Below are positions 27,585-33,805 of a DNA stretch of 64,000 bases, in pieces. Source of the DNA: Agrilutibacter niabensis (lineage in GTDB: Bacteria > Pseudomonadota > Gammaproteobacteria > Xanthomonadales > Xanthomonadaceae). Position 1 is the stretch's first letter. The number at the start of each line of letters is the position of its first letter. Under the pieces are notes generated by a model, which was given only the letters and a program-made list of their open reading frames with translations, did no database searches and was not told where the DNA came from. The stretch spans positions 790,202-854,201 of the forward strand of contig NZ_JBHSNJ010000013.1 of assembly GCF_042657165.1 (NCBI RefSeq), given 5' to 3'. Made by a program: the position numbers and the translations under genes.

Positions 27585-28513
27585 CTCGGCGCAGGTCGCG
27601 TCCGCGGCCGCGCATGCGACGGACGTGGGCTCGCCTGGCGCGCTGCCAGCGCGGGCAGGTGCCGGGCCTGTGTCGCGGTCAGGCCGTAGGCGTTCTTGAA
27701 GGCGCGACAGAACGCGCTGGGGCTTTCGAAACCGAGCTGCTCGGTGATCTCGCACACCGGCAACGCGCTGTCGCGCACCAGCGACCAGGCGCGCGACAGG
27801 CGCAGGCGCACGATGTGCTCGCTCGGTGTTTCGCCGAAGACGTCGCGATACATGCGGATCAGGTGCCACGGCGAGTAGCTGGCGCTGCTGGCAAGCTGCC
27901 GCAGGTCGAGGTGGGCGTCGCTGCCGCGTTCGACCAGCGCATGCACGCGCAACAGCCTCTGCAGGGTGAGCAGGCGCCGTTGCGGCGTGCGGCCACTGCA
28001 GCGGTCGAGCAGTGGCTGCAGGTCGCGTTGCTGCTCGAGCAGGCTGGCGCACAGTTCCTGCAATGCGGCGTCGCGATCGGGTGCAGCGCACCCGCCGCGC
28101 GCGATGCGAGCCAGGTGCACGAGTTGCCGGCGCAGTCCGCGCGGGCATGGCCACTGGCGCGGCAGCAACTCGCTGGCATGACGGTCGGTCGACGCCGGCG
28201 CCAGCCATGTCTTCCACGCCGAATTGGGTCCGGCCAAGGCCAGCCACGTGGCGTCGGCATTCGCGCTGCCTTGCACGTGGCCCTCGCGTGCGATCAGCAG
28301 TTGCCCCCGCAGCGTCCAGCGGCAGAGTGCGGATTCCAGCTGCACCTCGCCGCGCAACGGAAGCCATAGCGACACCCATCCGTGCGGCAGCTCGAGGCGC
28401 GTACCGCGATGGCCCGCGTAGACCAGGTGCAGCTTTTCGCTTCCCGATTGCGAGGGCCCGGAGTGCGACAGATCGAGATGCTCGGCCAGCCGCAGGGAGT
28501 GGATTTCCAGCAT
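27563..28513 (-). CDS. AraC-family transcriptional regulator
   Basis: 316 aa. An N-terminal cupin-like sensing half (ELPHGWVSLWLPLRGEVQLE) precedes two HTH motifs in about residues 195-290: HLDLRQLASSASYSPWHLIRMYRDVFG and the signature ITEQLGFESPSAFCRAFKNAYGLT (cited in parts). The C-terminal ~25 residues are Arg/Pro/Ala-rich. It is downstream of the membrane-protein cluster, with its own copy of the 35-bp motif at 28581-28615 in front. The target genes are unknown; the adjacent cluster is the first candidate. Confidence 0.88.
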   Translation of the reverse strand: MLEIHSLRLAEHLDLSHSGPSQSGSEKLHLVYAGHRGTRLELPHGWVSLWLPLRGEVQLESALCRWTLRGQLLIAREGHVQGSANADATWLALAGPNSAWKTWLAPASTDRHASELLPRQWPCPRGLRRQLVHLARIARGGCAAPDRDAALQELCASLLEQQRDLQPLLDRCSGRTPQRRLLTLQRLLRVHALVERGSDAHLDLRQLASSASYSPWHLIRMYRDVFGETPSEHIVRLRLSRAWSLVRDSALPVCEITEQLGFESPSAFCRAFKNAYGLTATQARHLPALAARQASPRPSHARPRTRPAPRPLSALR

Positions 28514-28580
28514 CGAAGGCCCGGTCGAATACGCGCGCGATGCGCCTCAGGCTCAGGCTAATGTCGGCAATGGTCGACGG

Positions 28581-28615
28581 GCAGCTCCAGTTCCCGCGAA
28601 TTGGATGGAGCCAAT
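28581..28615 (-). promoter_or_regulatory. Bipartite motif, copy A (upstream of araC)
   Basis: GCAGCTCC - 14 nt - GGATGGAGCCAAT on the + strand. The second half is identical to copy C, and includes the dyad ATTGG-N6-CCAAT. It lies 68 nt upstream of the araC start on the minus strand. See copies B and C for the same spacing. Confidence 0.6.
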
Positions 28616-28635
28616 TCCTGCTGTCGGCTTCCGCT

Positions 28636-29121
28636 TCAGCCCCTCAGGCCATGCGCCCGTCGCGCGAACCAGGCGCAGATGACGCCAAGCAGCAGGTGCA
28701 TCAGGAAATTGGTGACCACGGCAAGCATCAGCGGCTTGGCTGACGGCTGCGCCTGCGAAAGCGGCACCACCACGTAGGTCATGACTCCCCACAGCAGCAG
28801 GCCGTAGGGCAGGCCATGGCGGATCGGATGCTGGATCAGTGCGCGGTAGCGCCCGCTGACCAGGGTGTAGGCCAGCACCATCATCGTCGCGATGAAGTAG
28901 TGGAATGCGACGCCGAGCAGGGCCGTCGCCGTTCCGCCCTCGAACGCGGCCTTTCCCAGGGCGCCGGAGGCGATGTACTGCATGACGTAGGTCGGCGGGA
29001 CATGCCGGAGCATTGCCCAGAACGCGCAGGCATAGGTGAGGTCGAGGGTGGCGACCACGAAACCGCCGGCGACGACATTGAGCGCGGCAGGTCGGGGATT
29101 GGCACGCATGAGTGAAGACAT
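28636..29121 (-). CDS. Paralogous 4-TM membrane protein 1
   Basis: 161 aa, not a named family that I can assign. About four membrane spans: VVAGGFVVATLDLTYACAFW, then ALLGVAFHYFIATMMVLAY, then GLPYGLLLWGVMTYVVVPLS and a C-terminal LMLAVVTNFLMHLLLGVICAW. Shared signature with its two paralogues: IASGALGKAAFEGG followed by LG..HYFIATMMVLAY and VVPLS. Start ATG 29121 has GGGG upstream; 29133 and 29109 are alternatives. It is the last gene of the leftward run from 30220 and has no soluble domain. Confidence 0.72.
   Translation of the reverse strand: MSSLMRANPRPAALNVVAGGFVVATLDLTYACAFWAMLRHVPPTYVMQYIASGALGKAAFEGGTATALLGVAFHYFIATMMVLAYTLVSGRYRALIQHPIRHGLPYGLLLWGVMTYVVVPLSQAQPSAKPLMLAVVTNFLMHLLLGVICAWFARRAHGLRG
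28865..28899. repeat. 35-nt block identical to 29396-29430
   Basis: A 35-nt DNA stretch inside membrane gene 1 is identical to one in membrane gene 2 (second copy 29396-29430), although the genes differ elsewhere. This indicates a recent duplication or gene conversion in the segment coding HYFIATMMVLAYT. Confidence 0.8.
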
Positions 29122-29169
29122 TCGCAGCCCCATCGTCTGGAATCGTAGTGGAGCGAACCCGTGGATGGG

Positions 29170-29655
29170 TCAACGGCCCCGATGCGCCGCCTGCGCCGAC
29201 CACGCGCAGATCACCCCGAGCACGGCGTGCATGATGATGCTCGCGACGATCCAGGGCAGATAGACCTTTGTTGGCTGCGGCGCATTGGAAAGCGGCACCA
29301 CGATCCAGGTCATCAGGGCGTAGAGCAGCAGCCCGTAAAGCAGGCCATAGCGCACGGGTTGCGCCACCAGCACCCGGAGGCGGCTGCCGGCGATCGTGTA
29401 GGCCAGCACCATCATCGTCGCGATGAAGTAATGGCAGAGCAGGCCCAGCGCGGCGCTGCCGGCGCCACATTCGAAGGCAGCGGGGCCCTGCACGCCCGCG
29501 GCGATGGACTGCAGGATGCGCGCGGGCGCGACGTCGCGCAGAACGCCCCAGAACGCGCAGGCGAACAGGAGGTCGAGCGTTCCCAGCACGAGTCCGCCCG
29601 TGAGTACGGGGCGCCAGTGCGCCTTTCGGATCGAAGGTGCCGGCACAGTGGTCAT
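29170..29655 (-). CDS. Paralogous 4-TM membrane protein 2
   Basis: 161 aa, the closest relative of the previous gene (HYFIATMMVLAYT identical; LLLYALMTWIVVPLS versus LLLWGVMTYVVVPLS). Four predicted spans. ATG 29655 with GGAAA upstream is preferred to the longer open frame. It lies 48 nt upstream of paralogue 1 and 88 nt downstream of the secreted protein gene, so a single transcript from copy B of the motif is likely. Family function is unknown. Confidence 0.72.
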   Translation of the reverse strand: MTTVPAPSIRKAHWRPVLTGGLVLGTLDLLFACAFWGVLRDVAPARILQSIAAGVQGPAAFECGAGSAALGLLCHYFIATMMVLAYTIAGSRLRVLVAQPVRYGLLYGLLLYALMTWIVVPLSNAPQPTKVYLPWIVASIIMHAVLGVICAWSAQAAHRGR

Positions 29656-29743
29656 GGCAGTTTCCGGAAAAGGGGAGGGAGGTCGAACCACGTCCCATGG
29701 GGACGAGGGATTTGCGTGGCTGGCTCCCTCCCAGGTCCCGTGG

Positions 29744-30220
29744 TCACGGCAGGCAGATCTCGCCGGTCAACTGGGTGACGACGATGCCGGACACGCGCCT
29801 GCCGCTGACGAAGAAGTGGCCGGTGGCGCCCTCGAATTCGCCGGTGCCGTCGACGATCTGCTGGTAGGCGGTGACCGCGCCGCTCGAGGGCAGGCCGGTG
29901 GTGCCGTTGGAGACGCCGGTTTCGCGCATGGTGAGCGTGCCGCTTCCGGTGCGGTATTCGAACGGGCCGCTGTAGATGATGAAGCCCGGTGAAGTGCTGG
30001 GGCTGGTGGGAACGAAGCTGTCGGAAGCGAAGTGCGTGGTTCCGCGCAGTCCATGGTTGCCGTCCACCACGCCGAGGAAGCAGGCGCTGAGTCCGGGATT
30101 GCAGCCGGTCGTGGAGCGGACTTCGTCGAGGCTGGCGTGCACGGCCTTGCATTCGGTCGCGCTCACCGGCGCACTGCCGAGCAGGAGCAGCGACAGGCAA
30201 GTCAGCGATGCGGTCTTCAT
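29744..30220 (-). CDS. Small secreted protein, beta-rich
   Basis: 158 aa. The signal peptide spans residues 1-21 (LTCLSLLLLGSAPVSA). Mature region: about five cysteines and many Gly/Thr/Ser turns with FIIYSGPFEYRTGSGTLTMRE and GTGEFEGATGHFFVSGRRV (cited in parts). The pattern GTGEFEGATG..FVSG recalls the allene-oxide-cyclase/dirigent-like barrel, suggesting a small periplasmic or extracellular beta barrel; this is a weak inference. ATG 30220 has a strong AAGGAG site. Motif copy B is 73 nt upstream. Confidence 0.65.
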   Translation of the reverse strand: MKTASLTCLSLLLLGSAPVSATECKAVHASLDEVRSTTGCNPGLSACFLGVVDGNHGLRGTTHFASDSFVPTSPSTSPGFIIYSGPFEYRTGSGTLTMRETGVSNGTTGLPSSGAVTAYQQIVDGTGEFEGATGHFFVSGRRVSGIVVTQLTGEICLP

Positions 30221-30292
30221 GGCGTTCTCTCCTTGAAAGGTGCCCGGCACCATGCCGGGCGGACGCATGCTGATGTGCAAAGCGGTACTGGA

Positions 30293-30327
30293 CGAGCACC
30301 GGTTGGATTCGAATGGATGGGGCCAAT
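30293..30327 (-). promoter_or_regulatory. Bipartite motif, copy B (upstream of secreted protein operon)
   Basis: CGAGCACC - 14 nt - GGATGGGGCCAAT on the + strand. The first half is identical to copy C and the second differs by one base. It is preceded by GGA as in copy C. It lies 73 nt upstream of the start of the 30220-28636 gene run. Confidence 0.65.
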
Positions 30328-30413
30328 CGTCCGGCAATCGCACGGCCATCCGCGGACGACATGCGCGCGACGTCACCGCGCAAGACACGGCAGGGGAGGC
30401 TCCGGCGCAGGAG

Positions 30414-30938
30414 TCAGCCGTTCCGGCCGCCACGCAATGCACGCCGGGCAACCTGCGCGGCCACCGTGCCGAACACGGCGAACATCGGAATGTTGGCCAG
30501 CATCCATGCCAGGTTGGGATGCGCGGGTTCCTGGGCTGCGGAAAGCGGCACCACGATGCGGCTCATCACGATGTACAGCAGCATGCCGTAGGCGATGCCA
30601 TACCGGCGCGGATGTCGCACCAGCACGTCCAGGCGCTGGGCGACCAGCGCGTAGGCCAGCACGAAGCAGGTGCCGATGAACCACTGGAAGCCGGCCCCCA
30701 GTAACGCGGTCGCGACGCCGCCGCTGAAACTCGCCTTGCCCAGAGCCCCCGCCGCGATGCTTTGCAGGAGCCGCATCGGTGCCACGCCCTGCGACGACCA
30801 GAACAGCACGCAGTAGCAGAAGTCGATGAGGGCGATGGCGAGGCCGCCATACAGCACCACGGGCCATGCGAGCGACTCGGCGAGGCGGGCTGCCTGCCCA
30901 CGGGGATCGGCCGAAGTGAATGGGGTGCTCAGGTGCAT
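30414..30938 (-). CDS. Paralogous 4-TM membrane protein 3
   Basis: 174 aa. Same architecture as the other two: a span near LYGGLAIALIDFCYCVLFW, LQSIAAGALGKASFSGG, TALLGAGFQWFIGTCFVLAY and MLLYIVMSRIVVPLSAAQ, with a C-terminal helix. It is the most divergent of the three. ATG 30938 has an AGGAGAGG ribosome site. It is separated from the others by the secreted gene and is divergent from mocR over a 163-nt region holding motif copy C. Function is unknown. Confidence 0.72.
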   Translation of the reverse strand: MHLSTPFTSADPRGQAARLAESLAWPVVLYGGLAIALIDFCYCVLFWSSQGVAPMRLLQSIAAGALGKASFSGGVATALLGAGFQWFIGTCFVLAYALVAQRLDVLVRHPRRYGIAYGMLLYIVMSRIVVPLSAAQEPAHPNLAWMLANIPMFAVFGTVAAQVARRALRGGRNG

Positions 30939-31019
30939 GACGTCCTCTCCTGTGAAGATGCACGAAGGGCAGTTTCCAACTTGACGCAGGCAATCCTGCG
31001 CCGCGAAAGTGGCGCAGGA

Positions 31020-31069
31020 CGAGCACCAATTCCTTTCGATCGGATGGAGCCAATTGCCATTGGCTCCAT
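31020..31069. promoter_or_regulatory. Bipartite motif copy C with perfect palindrome, mocR/membrane-protein 3 divergent region
   Basis: CGAGCACC (31020-31027), 14 nt, GGATGGAGCCAAT (31042-31054). Overlapping it, ATGGAGCCAAT (31044-31054) and ATTGGCTCCAT (31059-31069) form a perfect 11-bp inverted repeat with a 4-nt spacer. It is 32 nt before the mocR ATG and about 80 nt before the divergent membrane gene, so it is well placed as the MocR operator for both. MocR-family binding to such repeats is known; the assignment here is inference. Confidence 0.65.
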
Positions 31070-31101
31070 GGCAAGCTGATCCGGACGAGGAGGTCGAGGC
31101 A

Positions 31102-32535
31102 ATGTTCCTTGAGTTGGACGGACGTGGTTCGCGCCAGGCGCAACTGACCCGCGCCCTCAAGATGGCGGTGCTCAGCGGACGCCTCCGCAGCGGCGACCGC
31201 TTGCCGGCGACGCGCGCCCTGGCGACGGAACTGGGCCTGTCGCGCAACACCGTGCTCGCCAGCTACGAGGAACTGGCGGCGGAAGGATTCCTGCTGGGTC
31301 GCGTGGGCTCCGGTAGCTATGTCGCCCAGGTCGATGAATCCAGTGCGCACCACGCGAGCCCGGCCGCCACCGCACCCGCCCAGTTGTCCGCCTACGCCCA
31401 GCGCGCAGTGCGGACCTATCGACGGCCGCTGACCGCCGGCCAGTTCCGCGAACTGCCGTTCAACCTGCAGTACGGGTTGCCGCTGACCAATCCCGCATTG
31501 ACCACGGCCTGGCGGCGCGAATTGGCGCATGCCGCCGCCTACACCGATCCCAATTACCCGGAAGCCGCCGGCCGCCTCGACCTGCGCACGGCCGTATGCG
31601 ACTACCTTGCCCGCCGCCGGGGCGTGCAGGCCGAACCCGACGACGTGCTGATCGTGTCCGGCACGCAGGAAGCCGTGGCATTGAGTGCGCGCGTGCTGCT
31701 CGATCCCGGCGATCGCGTGGTGCTGGAAGAGCCGCACTACATCGCGCTGTGGCGCATCTTCATGGCGCATGGCGCGCAAGTGGAGACGGTCCCGGTCGAC
31801 GAGGAAGGGCTGGATTGCGAACAGCTGCCGCCCGCCGCGCCACGCCTGCTCTGCGTGACGCCTTCGCACCAGTTCCCGCTCGGCAGCGTGCTGTCGCTGC
31901 CGCGGCGGCTGGCGTTGCTGCGCTACGCGCAGACCAACGACGCGTGGATCCTCGAGGACGACTACGACGGCGAATTCCGCTATGGCGGCGCGCCGCTCGC
32001 CGCCCTGCGCTCGCTCGACACGCACGACCGCACGCTCTACATCGGCACGTTCTCCAAGGCATTGTTCCCCGCGCTGCGCATGGGCTACATGGTGCTGCCG
32101 CGGGCGTTGCGCGAACCGTTCCGCATCGCCAAACAGCTGGCCACCTTCGGTTGTCCGGCGATCGAGCAGCGCGCCCTGGCGCAATTCATCGAGAACCGCG
32201 GCTTCGAACGCCACCTGCGCCGCGCCGCGCAGACCCTGCGGGCGCGGCGCGCCGCGCTGATCGACGGCCTGCGCGAACACGCGCGCGATGCCGTGGAGCT
32301 GCGCGACTCGCAGGCCGGCATGCACCTGGTCGCATGGCTGCGCGATTTCGACGAAGCGCGCCTGCAGTTGCTGATCGAAGCCGCGCGCGAGCGCGGGGTG
32401 GGTCTGCATCCGATCGGCCCCAGCTATCTGCAGCCGCCCGCCCGCGTCGGGCTGCTGCTGGGCTACGCGGGCCTGGCGCCGAAGGAAATCAGCGCGGCGA
32501 TGGTGCGGTTCGGCGAGGCGCTGCGCGCGGTGTAG
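31102..32535 (+). CDS. MocR-family PLP-dependent transcriptional regulator
   Basis: 477 aa fusion of a GntR winged-helix domain (about 10-75: SGDRLPATRALATELGLSRN) and a fold-type-I aminotransferase domain. The PLP lysine is expected in TLYIGTFSKALFPALRMGY, with the PLP-binding Asp in WILEDDYDGEFRY. ATG 31102 is chosen because AGGAGGT lies 8 nt upstream; a GTG at 31009 would read through the palindrome. PdxR/GabR-type relatives sense an amine or PLP vitamers. Gene context here (membrane proteins, AraC) does not look like B6 or GABA metabolism, so no subtype is assigned. Confidence 0.92.
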   Translation: MFLELDGRGSRQAQLTRALKMAVLSGRLRSGDRLPATRALATELGLSRNTVLASYEELAAEGFLLGRVGSGSYVAQVDESSAHHASPAATAPAQLSAYAQRAVRTYRRPLTAGQFRELPFNLQYGLPLTNPALTTAWRRELAHAAAYTDPNYPEAAGRLDLRTAVCDYLARRRGVQAEPDDVLIVSGTQEAVALSARVLLDPGDRVVLEEPHYIALWRIFMAHGAQVETVPVDEEGLDCEQLPPAAPRLLCVTPSHQFPLGSVLSLPRRLALLRYAQTNDAWILEDDYDGEFRYGGAPLAALRSLDTHDRTLYIGTFSKALFPALRMGYMVLPRALREPFRIAKQLATFGCPAIEQRALAQFIENRGFERHLRRAAQTLRARRAALIDGLREHARDAVELRDSQAGMHLVAWLRDFDEARLQLLIEAARERGVGLHPIGPSYLQPPARVGLLLGYAGLAPKEISAAMVRFGEALRAV

Positions 32536-32554
32536 CCGGGTCGTCGCGGTTCGT

Positions 32555-32995
32555 TCAGCGCGACGCGAATGCGGCCAGCACCAGCGCCACCAGGATCATC
32601 GCAAGGTCGAACGGTGTGTTCGCCAGCCGCGCCAGCAGCCACGCATGCTGTGCGCCCAGGCGCAACGCGGATTGGAGCGGGTCGAAGCCCAGCACGTCGC
32701 CCAGGTGCACCGCGACGATCCACCAGTTGGCCAGCGCGATGATCCCCGCTGTCGCGGCCACGCCCACCATCGCGCGCCGCGGGCCCGCCGGCCAACCCGA
32801 CAGGCGCAGGATCCACGCGACATCCAGCGCGCCCAGCAATGCCATCCAACCGCACTGGCGGTTGCTCGACCACGCCAGCACCACCCAGATGGCGGCGAAA
32901 CCCGCGCACGCGCCCAGCAGCATCAGCAGCCGGTAGGACCACGTGGGCCAGCGTGCGGGCGGGGAAGGTGGAGTGTCGGAGGAAGCGGGAGGCAT
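32555..32995 (-). CDS. Hypothetical 4-TM membrane protein
   Basis: 146 aa with about four hydrophobic stretches (YRLLMLLGACAGFAAIWVVL, GWMALLGALDVAWIL, AMVGVAATAGIIALANWWIV, PFDLAMILVALVLAAF). No motif is recognised. ATG 32995 is the start just before the first span; the frame is open further upstream without membrane character. It is convergent with mocR and divergent from sufT, and unrelated in sequence to the three paralogous membrane proteins nearby. Confidence 0.65.
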   Translation of the reverse strand: MPPASSDTPPSPPARWPTWSYRLLMLLGACAGFAAIWVVLAWSSNRQCGWMALLGALDVAWILRLSGWPAGPRRAMVGVAATAGIIALANWWIVAVHLGDVLGFDPLQSALRLGAQHAWLLARLANTPFDLAMILVALVLAAFASR

Positions 32996-33168
32996 GAAGG
33001 CGGCAAGGATAGCCGGTGCCTGGTGGCGACGGCGTGGCCGGATGGTTGGGATGCCGCTCGCGGAACGAAGCATCGCGCATGGATGCGGCCGGATCCGGGC
33101 GCCGTGGCGCCACAACCCGTAAAATCCACGGCCTTGCACCTTCGCGGCTTCGCCCCGATCTATCCGAT

Positions 33169-33726
33169 ATGTATTCCCGTAGCAGCGAACCCGTCCGTTT
33201 CGAGCGCGATTGCGCCGCCGTCCTCGTACCCCAGGGCGAAAAGGTGAATCTGCCCGCGGGCAGCGTCGGCTATATCACCCAGGCATTGGGTGGCAGCTGG
33301 ACGGTGTTCGTCGAAGGCAACCTGTTCCGCATCGCCGGCCCGGACGCCGACGCGATCGGCAAGGAACCGCCCGAGCCGCTGGAGCTGCCCGCCGATGCCG
33401 ATGACGACGCCGTCGAGCAACTGGTGTGGCGGCAGTTGCGCACCTGCTTCGATCCGGAAATCCCGATCAACGTCGTCGACCTGGGCCTGGTCTACGAAGC
33501 CAGCGTCAAGCCGCATCCGGATACGCCCGGCCAGCGGGTGGTCGAGATCCGCATGACCCTGACCGCGCCGGCCTGCGGCATGGGCGACATCCTCGTCGCC
33601 GACGTCCGCGACAAGCTGGAGATGATCCCGACGGTGGCCGAGGCCGATGTCGAACTGGTGTTCGATCCGCCGTGGAGCCGCAACATGATGTCGGAAGTGG
33701 CGCGCCTCGAAACCGGGATGCTGTAG
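33169..33726 (+). CDS. sufT: Putative Fe-S cluster assembly protein SufT
   Basis: 185 aa. The C-terminal MIP18/DUF59 domain (about 85-180) carries FDPEIPINVVDLGLVYE and LTAPACGMGDIL with the conserved Cys, and the VFDPPWSRNMMS tail. The N-terminal half (VNLPAGSVGYITQALGGSWTV) is the extension typical of SufT in this group. It is thought to help deliver Fe-S clusters to client proteins. The stop codon TAG is embedded in a REP-like palindrome (33724-33744). It is not beside other suf genes here. Confidence 0.9.
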   Translation: MYSRSSEPVRFERDCAAVLVPQGEKVNLPAGSVGYITQALGGSWTVFVEGNLFRIAGPDADAIGKEPPEPLELPADADDDAVEQLVWRQLRTCFDPEIPINVVDLGLVYEASVKPHPDTPGQRVVEIRMTLTAPACGMGDILVADVRDKLEMIPTVAEADVELVFDPPWSRNMMSEVARLETGML

Positions 33727-33744
33727 GGCGGGCTCAAGCCCGCC
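33724..33744. repeat. REP-like palindrome copy 1
   Basis: TAGGGCGGGC-TCAA-GCCCGCC. A 7-bp perfect GGCGGGC/GCCCGCC stem with the 5' extension TAGG. The same element occurs inverted at 33785-33805 and again at 51436-51456. The first three bases are the sufT stop. Confidence 0.7.
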
Positions 33745-33784
33745 ACGGGCGACTGCACGCTTTCCGATCCGGTTGTTCCCTGCT

Positions 33785-33805
33785 GGCGGGCCAGGGCCCG
33801 CCCTA
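33785..33805. repeat. REP-like palindrome copy 2 (inverted)
   Basis: On the minus strand TAGGGCGGGC-CCTG-GCCCGCC. Its orientation is opposite to copy 1 just 40 nt away, a head-to-head REP pair lying between convergent sufT and the regulator gene. Confidence 0.7.

Noticed and set aside
31009..31101. Longer start (GTG 31009) for the mocR gene
   Set aside because: It would place coding sequence over the palindromic operator; ATG 31102 has a strong AGGAGGT site and begins the GntR domain.
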